Under the pieces are notes generated by a model. The model worked only from the letters and a program-made list of their open reading frames with translations. It was not told where the DNA came from and did no database searches. From HGM11416 sp964532155 (GTDB lineage Bacteria; Bacillota; Clostridia; Christensenellales; Borkfalkiaceae), in contig CAZHGN010000032.1 in assembly GCA_964532155.1 (NCBI GenBank), forward strand, positions 1 through 15,644: a stretch of 15,644 bases of DNA, in the 5' to 3' direction. Made by a program: the position numbers and the translations under genes. Shown here piece by piece: positions 7,069 to 12,201 of the stretch. The first letter of the stretch is position 1; every line of letters begins with the position of its first letter.

Positions 7069-8119
7069 CGAATTTTCCTATATAACGAAGTTCTTCTTTG
7101 AGGGCAACGCCCTGAGTTTCGAAAACGCGTTTTTTAACGTAAGCAATTAGCGAATAAATATCCGACGAGGTTGCGCCATGCTCGGCAAGAATAAAGTTTG
7201 CGTGCTTGTCGGACACTCTCGCGCCGCCGACCGCCGCGCCCTTAAGCCCCGCCGTATCTATCAGCTTACCCGCGAAATATCCGTCGTTTAAAAATACCGA
7301 TCCGCAACTTTTACCGTGCGGCTGAGCGCGCTTTCTAAGTTTTTTAAACCGCTCGCGCTTTGCCTCGATAACGTCCGGCTCGCCGGGTTTTAACAAAAAG
7401 CACACGGACAAAATCTCTCGCCTTACTTGCTCTCGTTGAGCAAATATCTCGGTAGTTCCGCCCTTTCCGTTGCAATCCGCAACTTCGCCCTTTCCGTTGC
7501 AATCCGCAACTTCGCCCTTTCCGTCGTTTTCGGTAGCACCGCCGTCGTTTTCGGTAGCGCCGCCGCATATTTCCCGCGCTCGGTTTATTTCCCGCGCGGC
7601 GTTATTTCTTAAAAACACGCTCGTCCTATAGCCGAAGCCGCATTCGGCGCCGCTTAAAACGCCGCGATTAGTTACGACGTACGACACGTAATCGCCCACG
7701 CACTTGGAAAAACATCCCGCGTTCATGCAAACCGCGCCGCCTACAGTCGCGGGGATCCCTTCGGAAAACTCCAAACCGCCAAGCGAATTCATAGCCGCAG
7801 TTTCGCGCACGTCCGACAGGCGCGCGCCGCACTCGGCAATAATCGACAGTCCGCTGCATTCAATCTTGGTCATACGCGTAGTACAAACGATAGCGCCGTC
7901 GTAGCCGCCGTCCGAAAACAGCACGTTCGTACCCGAACCGATAACCTCGTACGGAAAATTCTCGCAAGCGGCGCAAGCAAACTGCTCGGCATTCTCGGGG
8001 AAAACGACGACCGCGCCGCGACCGCCCGTACCGTAAGAACAAAACTTGGAAAGGTCGACGTTCAGCCGATAATCGACTGAACCGCCCTTTAGCCGATCGA
8101 TATATTCGTCTAACTGCAT
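7055..8119 (-). CDS. murB: UDP-N-acetylenolpyruvoylglucosamine reductase MurB, with repeat insertion
   Basis: A 354-residue FAD-dependent reductase that makes UDP-N-acetylmuramate, the second committed step of peptidoglycan synthesis. FAD-binding motifs GSGTNVLFSD (61-70) and GIPATVGGAVCMNAG (121-135) are intact, as are FGYR (162-165), the proton-donor serine in SCGSVFLN (Ser274) and the C-terminal glutamate in LKEEL (342-343). Type II MurB proteins are usually near 300 residues. The excess is a hydrophilic insertion at about 171-233, between FGYRTSVF and the strand ILSVCFLL. It is built of short tandem repeats (AREINR, GGATEND, GKGEVADCN) and lies on a loop away from the catalytic residues, so the enzyme is probably active. 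GGAGT precedes the ATG. The end overlaps the PHP gene. Confidence 0.95.
   Translation of the reverse strand: MQLDEYIDRLKGGSVDYRLNVDLSKFCSYGTGGRGAVVVFPENAEQFACAACENFPYEVIGSGTNVLFSDGGYDGAIVCTTRMTKIECSGLSIIAECGARLSDVRETAAMNSLGGLEFSEGIPATVGGAVCMNAGCFSKCVGDYVSYVVTNRGVLSGAECGFGYRTSVFLRNNAAREINRAREICGGATENDGGATENDGKGEVADCNGKGEVADCNGKGGTTEIFAQREQVRREILSVCFLLKPGEPDVIEAKRERFKKLRKRAQPHGKSCGSVFLNDGYFAGKLIDTAGLKGAAVGGARVSDKHANFILAEHGATSSDIYSLIAYVKKRVFETQGVALKEELRYIGKFDDRL
7460..7523 (-). repeat. 27-base in-frame tandem repeat inside murB
   Basis: Two exact 27-base copies (7460-7486 and 7487-7513) are followed by a 10-base partial third copy (7514-7523). They encode GKGEVADCN twice and then GKG at residues about 200-220 of MurB. 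Because the period is a multiple of three, copy number can vary without a frameshift. Confidence 0.95.
7521..7562 (-). repeat. 21-base in-frame tandem repeat inside murB
   Basis: Two 21-base copies (7521-7541 and 7542-7562) differ at one base (7538 versus 7559) and encode GGATEND twice. A degenerate relative, CGGTAGTTCCG at 7450-7460 (encoding GTTE), lies on the other side of the 27-base repeats, so the 27-base unit may have expanded inside an older array of this type. Confidence 0.93.
7568..7597 (-). repeat. 18-base period duplication inside murB
   Basis: TATTTCCCGCGC occurs at 7568-7579 and again at 7586-7597, a period of 18 bases, encoding AREI twice in AREINRAREI (residues 175-184). It directly adjoins the 21- and 27-base repeats, so three neighbouring in-frame duplications make up the insertion. 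Confidence 0.8.
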
Positions 8120-8130
8120 TATTCACTCCT

Positions 8131-8159
8131 ATTTTACAACTTTTATGGTTTTTTTTCAA
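8131..8159 (-). promoter_or_regulatory. Possible promoter close to murB
   Basis: On the minus strand TTGAAA (8154-8159), a 17-base spacer and TAAAAT (8131-8136) match sigma-A hexamers. The -10 lies so close to the ATG (11 bases between) that the transcript would start within or after the GGAGT ribosome binding site, which argues against use in this exact register. The alternative is read-through from the solute-binding-protein gene, which has no evident terminator. Confidence 0.4.
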
Positions 8160-8290
8160 TCGTTTTGACGGCTTTTACCGTTTTTAGCCCATTAAACGTC
8201 GTTTTACCGCCGTTTTCCGTTTTGCCGAGATTACCGCCTTGCCGCAAGTCGCCTTTTCGCTATTCGCTTAAACTCGTTACGCCAAACCGT

Positions 8291-9235
8291 TCAAGCGGGC
8301 GGCGCAATCAGTTTGGCTGTAATTTCGTCGGCGTTCTTTTTCGGCTCTTTCGAAAGGGCAACGAGTTTTTTCAGCTCGTCCGCGGTTATAAGCGGCGGCG
8401 TTGCCAAGCGCATTTTTACACCGTTAAAAACGGATATCGGCAAATCGCCATCCGCCCAAAAAAAGCACGAGCGCATTCCGATTTTTTTAAGCCTTGCTTG
8501 CACGCTTTCGCACGTGAGATAATCGATAAATTCCACCGCTTGCCGCGCGCGCTTGCCGTCCTCCGAAATTACCGAGACGTATTGATAAATATCGTTAAAA
8601 CCGCAAAGGGGTGCAACGTCCAAATCGAAGCCCTTGCCCTCAAGCCGATATAAATCGCGTTGCGTTCCTATAAGCACCGCATTTTTATCCGCATAAAATT
8701 CGTATACGGCGTTTACCGAATCCACCTCGACGATCCCTTCGGGCAGTTTTATATCGCTAAAAAAAACTGCGAGACGCGGCAAAGTATGCTTTTGCACCGA
8801 AATAATCGCCTTGTCCGCCGCCGCGCCTTTTCGGGATATAGCGACGTAACCGCCCGCACACCAAGGCAGAGCGTAATCGTACGGCTCTTGCCGCCCCGTT
8901 TTTCTGAGCATTGCGTAAGGCGGTTGAACGCCGTTACCGTACGATAAAATATCGGGAAATATTCCGCGCGCAAAAAATTCTGCTACGCTTTGCTCGGTTT
9001 GCGTTTTGACCGTAACGCAAACGCCGTATTTCTTTTCGTACTCGGCGGAAATACTCCGCAAAAAAGCCGCGCGAGAACCCGTGCCGCCCTCGAAGCCGTC
9101 TACGTGCCACAATTCGAGATAACGCTTTCGGGGCGCGCAGTCGTCCTCTTTTTTATAGAAGCCGCAAGCGAAAACGGCAAAAAACGACGCCGCGGCGAGC
9201 ACAGCGGACAATAAAAAAAACGGCACCCTTCTCAT
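8291..9235 (-). CDS. Extracellular solute-binding lipoprotein (ABC family 1-like), orphan
   Basis: A 314-residue lipoprotein resembling family 1 extracellular solute-binding proteins, which deliver sugars or similar ligands to ABC importers. The signal peptide ends in VFAC with lipidated Cys24. The mature N-terminus YLELWHVDGFEGGTGS (39-54) and the FFARGIFPDILSYGNGV region (87-103) are typical of the first lobe of the fold, and the segment about 228-246 (KRARQAVEFIDYL) resembles the C-terminal substrate-binding helices. It is about 100 residues shorter than common sugar-binding members. No permease or ATPase gene is adjacent, so its transporter is elsewhere or it acts as a sensor. The ATG has no recognisable ribosome binding site and sits inside a hairpin stem. 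The gene is 70 bases downstream of ppx and 171 bases upstream of murB. Confidence 0.75.
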   Translation of the reverse strand: MRRVPFFLLSAVLAAASFFAVFACGFYKKEDDCAPRKRYLELWHVDGFEGGTGSRAAFLRSISAEYEKKYGVCVTVKTQTEQSVAEFFARGIFPDILSYGNGVQPPYAMLRKTGRQEPYDYALPWCAGGYVAISRKGAAADKAIISVQKHTLPRLAVFFSDIKLPEGIVEVDSVNAVYEFYADKNAVLIGTQRDLYRLEGKGFDLDVAPLCGFNDIYQYVSVISEDGKRARQAVEFIDYLTCESVQARLKKIGMRSCFFWADGDLPISVFNGVKMRLATPPLITADELKKLVALSKEPKKNADEITAKLIAPPA

Positions 9236-9253
9236 ACGCTAATATATGAGAAG
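9228..9253 (-). promoter_or_regulatory. Hairpin covering the start codon of the solute-binding-protein gene
   Basis: CTTCTCAT (9228-9235) and ATGAGAAG (9246-9253) form a perfect 8-base inverted repeat around a 10-base loop. On the minus strand the right-hand arm contains the ATG and the next five coding bases. The positions where a ribosome binding site would lie fall in the loop, which contains none (ATATTAGCGT). The structure could limit initiation of translation. Confidence 0.55.
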
Positions 9254-9265
9254 AAAACCGTTTTA

Positions 9266-9293
9266 ATGTTATTAAATTATATGTTATTAAATT
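9266..9293. repeat. AT-rich direct repeat between ppx and the lipoprotein gene
   Basis: ATGTTATTAAATT occurs at 9266-9278 and 9281-9293, a 15-base period. On the minus strand the junction contains CATATAAT, a possible -10 for the lipoprotein gene, but no convincing -35 lies upstream. No terminator with a GC stem follows ppx, so transcription may continue into the lipoprotein gene. Confidence 0.55.
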
Positions 9294-9305
9294 TTTAAAA
9301 ACCGA

Positions 9306-10820
9306 TTACAGAATATCCAATTTCTTTTTGAAGATTCTCTTGAAGTCGGTTGCGGCGCCCATCGCGTCTTTAATTTCAAGCGTTGCGTCGCCGGCAAGCT
9401 CGGTCTTCATAATGACCGAATCGCCGAGCACGTCGCAGTTGATACCGGTAACGACCGAAGCCATGCTTCTATCCAAACTCTCGGCAATACGGAGGATAAT
9501 GCCGAGTTTTCTGATAACCTCGACGTCCGTTTCGTCGATATAGTCTTTAAAGCGAACGAGATCGCTTATAGCAAAGTCGTCGTTCTTATGAACGGAAACG
9601 ACTTGCGATGCAAGAACTATCTCCCTATGCGTTACGCCGTAAAGAGCGGCGTTCAGAATGATATAACTGCTGTGCTTTTGATAGTCGTAATACTTAATGC
9701 TCGTTCCCGCGTCGTGCAAGTAAGCCGCAACTTTAAGAATGCGCAGATATTGCCTCGGGAATTTGTGAAGAACGCGGAGCTGTTTAAACAACTGAACGGA
9801 AATATTCATTACCTGCTCGACGTGCTTTTCGTTGCAGTTGTAATATTTGGTAAGCGTTTTAAGACTGTAAGTCAAAACGTCGCTGATAGGCTTTTCGATG
9901 GTCATCGGCATAGCGTAGTTGAACATAAGCCCTTCGCGCAGACCGCAACCGGCAATAACGATTTCTTCAAAGCCCTTGTAGCCGATAAGCGATTTAAGAG
10001 CGGCAAGCGCGCTCGGCAAAATGTCCGCACGGTTGCTGGATACGCCCTTAAGACGTTTTTTCTTATCGAGGTCGAGCCCCTTGAGCGTGTTGTATATCAA
10101 ATTGAAATCGTCGGTGGGAATGTGATAGTTATGAACGATGGAGTACGGACTCTTTTTCATCGCCTTGCTGATCCTTGCCAAACTGCGGCAAGAACCGCCT
10201 ACGCCGATGAGCTGTGCGTCCTCGTCGATTTCGGACAGCCAATCGATCTTTTTGAGTTGTTCGGTAAAGAATTCCTCTACCTTAGCCGCTTGATCTTCGG
10301 GCTTTAAACCGTCGCCCGCAAAAAGTTCGGTAAGGGTAACCGCGCCGAACGGCAGCGTTTCGTAATGCAGTAAGTTACGTCTGTTATAATAAACGAGTTT
10401 GGTCGAGCCACCGCCTATTTCGACGATAACGCCCTTGGGAATGTCCATCGTGTTAATAACGCCGCGATATACGTACATTGCTTCTTCCTCGGCGGATAAA
10501 ACCTTAAGTTTTATTCCGCAAGAGGTCGCAACCTCGTCGAGAAAACTGCGCTGGTTCTTCGCGCGGCGCACCGCGGCGGTTGCCACCGCGATTATTCTGT
10601 CTATTCCGTGAGCGTCGCATAAACGACGGAACATCTTCAACGTTTTCAGCGTTTCCTGTATTCGCTGAACCTTCAAAAAGCCGTCGCGCTCCATGTCCTT
10701 TCCGAGACGGACGCCTTCTTTTAATTGATCGACGACTATAAAATGTCCGTCACCGAGCATTTGCACGATGACCAAACGCGCCGAATTCGACCCGAGGTCG
10801 ATAATACCGATTTTTTCCAC
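9306..10820 (-). CDS. Ppx/GppA-family phosphatase with C-terminal HD domain
   Basis: A 504-residue protein with the Ppx/GppA architecture: an actin-like ATPase-fold phosphatase (about 1-305) followed by an HD-type domain (about 310-480). Family motifs are IDLGSNSARLVI (7-18), AEEEA (110-114, catalytic glutamate), EIGGGSTKLV (134-143), GVGGSCRSL (206-214) and SNRADILPSAL (262-272). The HD pair is in AYLHDAGTS (366-374; His369, Asp370), with further histidines at 383 and 398. Such enzymes remove phosphate from polyphosphate or hydrolyse pppGpp; the sequence does not decide which. The start is GTG, chosen because GAGG lies 8 bases upstream and the N-terminus MEKIGIIDLGSNS fits the family. A stable hairpin precedes it in the leader. 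No polyphosphate kinase is nearby. It may be the first gene of a unit continuing to whiA. Confidence 0.92.
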   Translation of the reverse strand: MEKIGIIDLGSNSARLVIVQMLGDGHFIVVDQLKEGVRLGKDMERDGFLKVQRIQETLKTLKMFRRLCDAHGIDRIIAVATAAVRRAKNQRSFLDEVATSCGIKLKVLSAEEEAMYVYRGVINTMDIPKGVIVEIGGGSTKLVYYNRRNLLHYETLPFGAVTLTELFAGDGLKPEDQAAKVEEFFTEQLKKIDWLSEIDEDAQLIGVGGSCRSLARISKAMKKSPYSIVHNYHIPTDDFNLIYNTLKGLDLDKKKRLKGVSSNRADILPSALAALKSLIGYKGFEEIVIAGCGLREGLMFNYAMPMTIEKPISDVLTYSLKTLTKYYNCNEKHVEQVMNISVQLFKQLRVLHKFPRQYLRILKVAAYLHDAGTSIKYYDYQKHSSYIILNAALYGVTHREIVLASQVVSVHKNDDFAISDLVRFKDYIDETDVEVIRKLGIILRIAESLDRSMASVVTGINCDVLGDSVIMKTELAGDATLEIKDAMGAATDFKRIFKKKLDIL

Positions 10821-10850
10821 TTAATTTGCCTCTCTTAGTTATTTTTGCAC

Positions 10851-10884
10851 CGCGAGCCTTTCGGTCGGCACCGATCCCCTCGCG
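10851..10884 (-). promoter_or_regulatory. Strong hairpin in the ppx leader
   Basis: CGCGAG (10851-10856) pairs with CTCGCG (10879-10884), and within it TCGGT (10861-10865) pairs with ACCGA (10870-10874) around a CGGC loop, with internal loops between. It is the most GC-rich structure in an otherwise AT-rich leader and lies between the ppx -10 and the GTG start. No T-run follows on either strand, so it is not an intrinsic terminator. It does not match a riboswitch that I recognise. Confidence 0.6.
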
Positions 10885-10903
10885 ACAATATTCAAGCAGT
10901 ATG

Positions 10904-10912
10904 ATTATAACA
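10904..10912 (-). promoter_or_regulatory. Extended -10 promoter of ppx
   Basis: On the minus strand TGTTATAAT (10904-10912) is a perfect extended -10. At 17 bases upstream the -35 region is only TTTATT, so the extended element probably compensates. Transcription should start near 10897, giving a leader of about 75 bases that contains the hairpin at 10851-10884. Positions 10957-11108, further right, are very AT-rich and hold no gene or clear terminator. Confidence 0.6.
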
Positions 10913-11108
10913 CAAACCTTGCCAAAAATAAAGACTTTTTCGCTTTTTTTGTGCACTATTTTTTAGGCTTTTTCCGTTTTATAAAAAATCGACGAAATAT
11001 TACGCACAGTTTTGTTAAAAATAACATTTTGTTCACTATTATAATAAATAATAATGATTAAAACCGTGTGTTTTTGCAAAAAGTTAATTTGTGCAACTTG
11101 TATATTTT

Positions 11109-11558
11109 TTACCGTTTTTGCGGCGTTTTGTTTGTTTTTTCGGTCGTGGCACGAAATCTTTTTTTAGTGCAAAAAGTTGCGTTTTCGGGCTTATTGCCCC
11201 TTTTTTGCAGTTCACGCACCTGAAAGAACGAAAGCACTATTAAAAACAACCCGAAAATTTTTCCTCGAAAATTTTCTTTTATAAGTCTTTGCAAAAAACT
11301 TGCCCCGATCGAAAAGACGAGAGCGAAGATTGAAAGAGGGGCAAGCCCTTTGGTTTTTACAAGACCGTTTTTTATATGCAAAACGAGCGAAAACGCGGCT
11401 GTCGGCACGAATGCGACGAGGTTTACGGTTTGAGCAAGCCTTTGTTCCACTCCGAAAACGGCGGTTAGCACGGGGATCAGCAACGTTCCGCCGCCCATTC
11501 CCATACCGCCGAGCACTCCCGAACAAACGCTTGCGACGAACATTCCTATTAATTTCAT
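11109..11558 (-). CDS. Second half of a TSUP (TauE/SafE) membrane protein
   Basis: A 149-residue integral membrane protein with one TSUP repeat. It has the glycine-rich first helix GVLGGMGMGGGTLLIPVL (14-31) and further hydrophobic segments near 45-62, 72-90 and 100-114. TSUP proteins export sulfite, organosulfonates or similar anions and normally have two such repeats in about 250 residues. This ORF starts in the same frame as the preceding half, after one TAA and three further codons, and has no ribosome binding site. Residues 116-149 form a basic, hydrophilic tail (RELQKRGNKPEN...KTPQKR) that is not part of the TSUP domain. Either two subunits assemble by re-initiation or this is the 3' part of a gene broken by a nonsense mutation. 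Confidence 0.75.
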   Translation of the reverse strand: MKLIGMFVASVCSGVLGGMGMGGGTLLIPVLTAVFGVEQRLAQTVNLVAFVPTAAFSLVLHIKNGLVKTKGLAPLSIFALVFSIGASFLQRLIKENFRGKIFGLFLIVLSFFQVRELQKRGNKPENATFCTKKRFRATTEKTNKTPQKR

Positions 11559-11567
11559 AAGCGGCGG

Positions 11568-11939
11568 TTAAAAGAGCATTCTTATTCCGGCGGCGAGCAT
11601 AACTATGCAAAATATAGCGGAAATCAACCTATTCGCCGCCTTTTTAAGGGCAAACGACCCCAAAATTCCGCCCAAGCTCGAACCGAGAGCGCAAACTCCG
11701 AGCATTAAATAATCCATGCCTCCGCCGGTAAGATAAACTACCGCGCTTGCAACGCTCACCGGCAGAATAACGGCAATCGACGTCGCGTGCGAGTTTTTAC
11801 TATTCTGTCCGTAAGCCCTTTCGAGCGCGGGAACGGCAACCATACCGCCTCCGCCGCCGAAAAATCCGTTAATAACTCCTATCGCGCCGCCAAGGCAGGC
11901 AGGCAACAACCGCTTTTTAAAATTTTTACACGATTTCAT
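11568..11939 (-). CDS. First half of a TSUP (TauE/SafE) membrane protein
   Basis: A 123-residue membrane protein with one TSUP repeat. The family's glycine-rich motif is in GGAIGVINGFFGGGGGMVAVPAL (17-39), and three more hydrophobic segments lie near 53-72, 76-98 and 104-121. It resembles the N-terminal half of a sulfite exporter TauE/SafE-type transporter and ends at TAA (11568-11570), with the second half beginning in frame three codons later. Together the halves total 272 residues, close to a full-length TSUP protein. The ATG lacks a recognisable ribosome binding site (AAAAAATATTTAAT precedes it), so expression may be low. Half-size TSUP pairs are found in other Clostridia, as far as I recall, so a true two-gene transporter is plausible. 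The transported anion is unknown. Confidence 0.75.
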   Translation of the reverse strand: MKSCKNFKKRLLPACLGGAIGVINGFFGGGGGMVAVPALERAYGQNSKNSHATSIAVILPVSVASAVVYLTGGGMDYLMLGVCALGSSLGGILGSFALKKAANRLISAIFCIVMLAAGIRMLF

Positions 11940-11969
11940 ATTAAATATTTTTTGCGATTAGCCGCTTTT

Positions 11970-12003
11970 AATACGGCGCCGAGCGGGCGCTCGTGTATTT
12001 TTT
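11970..12003. other. Stem-loop in the divergent region between TSUP and surface-protein genes
   Basis: AATAC (11970-11974) pairs with GTATT (11995-11999), and CGAGC (11980-11984) with GCTCG (11989-11993) around GGGC. A T-run follows on the plus strand, as in an intrinsic terminator, but no rightward gene ends here; on the minus strand it would lie in the TSUP leader. The rest of 11940-12201 contains a palindrome TTTTTTGCAAAAAA (11998-12011), a short hairpin CGCGC-TTAC-GCGCG near 12033-12046, and two copies of AAAATCCCCTTTT (12017-12029, 12080-12092). No ORF with a start signal is seen. Confidence 0.5.
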
Positions 12004-12127
12004 GCAAAAAAGCCTTAAAATCCCCTTTTGCACGCGCTTACGCGCGCCCGAAATTGCCCGACAGGGTAGGTTTTAAGAAAAAATCCCCTTTTTGAGAGAC
12101 ATTTTTTTATTTTTGTTACGAAAAAAA

Positions 12128-12156
12128 TTGATTTATCCCTTCTAATAATGTATAAT
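12128..12156 (+). promoter_or_regulatory. Promoter of the large surface protein
   Basis: TTGATT (12128-12133), a 17-base spacer and a perfect TATAAT (12151-12156) form a strong sigma-A promoter. Transcription should start near 12163, leaving a leader of about 40 bases with AAGGTG 6 bases before the ATG at 12202. Confidence 0.8.
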
Positions 12157-12201
12157 GGGAAAAGTTAACAAAGCAACTAATTTCATTCAAAAGGTGTAAC
12201 A

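Noticed and set aside
8160..8226. CGTTTT-rich stretch before murB as a repeat element
   Set aside because: Several CCGTTTT/CGTTTTACCG-like words occur, but spacing is irregular and copies are very short; the composition alone could account for it.
9588..10307. 239-residue plus-strand reading frame opposite ppx
   Set aside because: It lies entirely antisense to a protein with complete Ppx/GppA motifs, has no ribosome binding site and shows no recognisable domain.
11940..12100. Known riboswitch upstream of the TSUP pair
   Set aside because: No conserved core of a fluoride, preQ1, SAM, guanidine or similar riboswitch was recognised in the minus-strand leader; only generic hairpins are seen.
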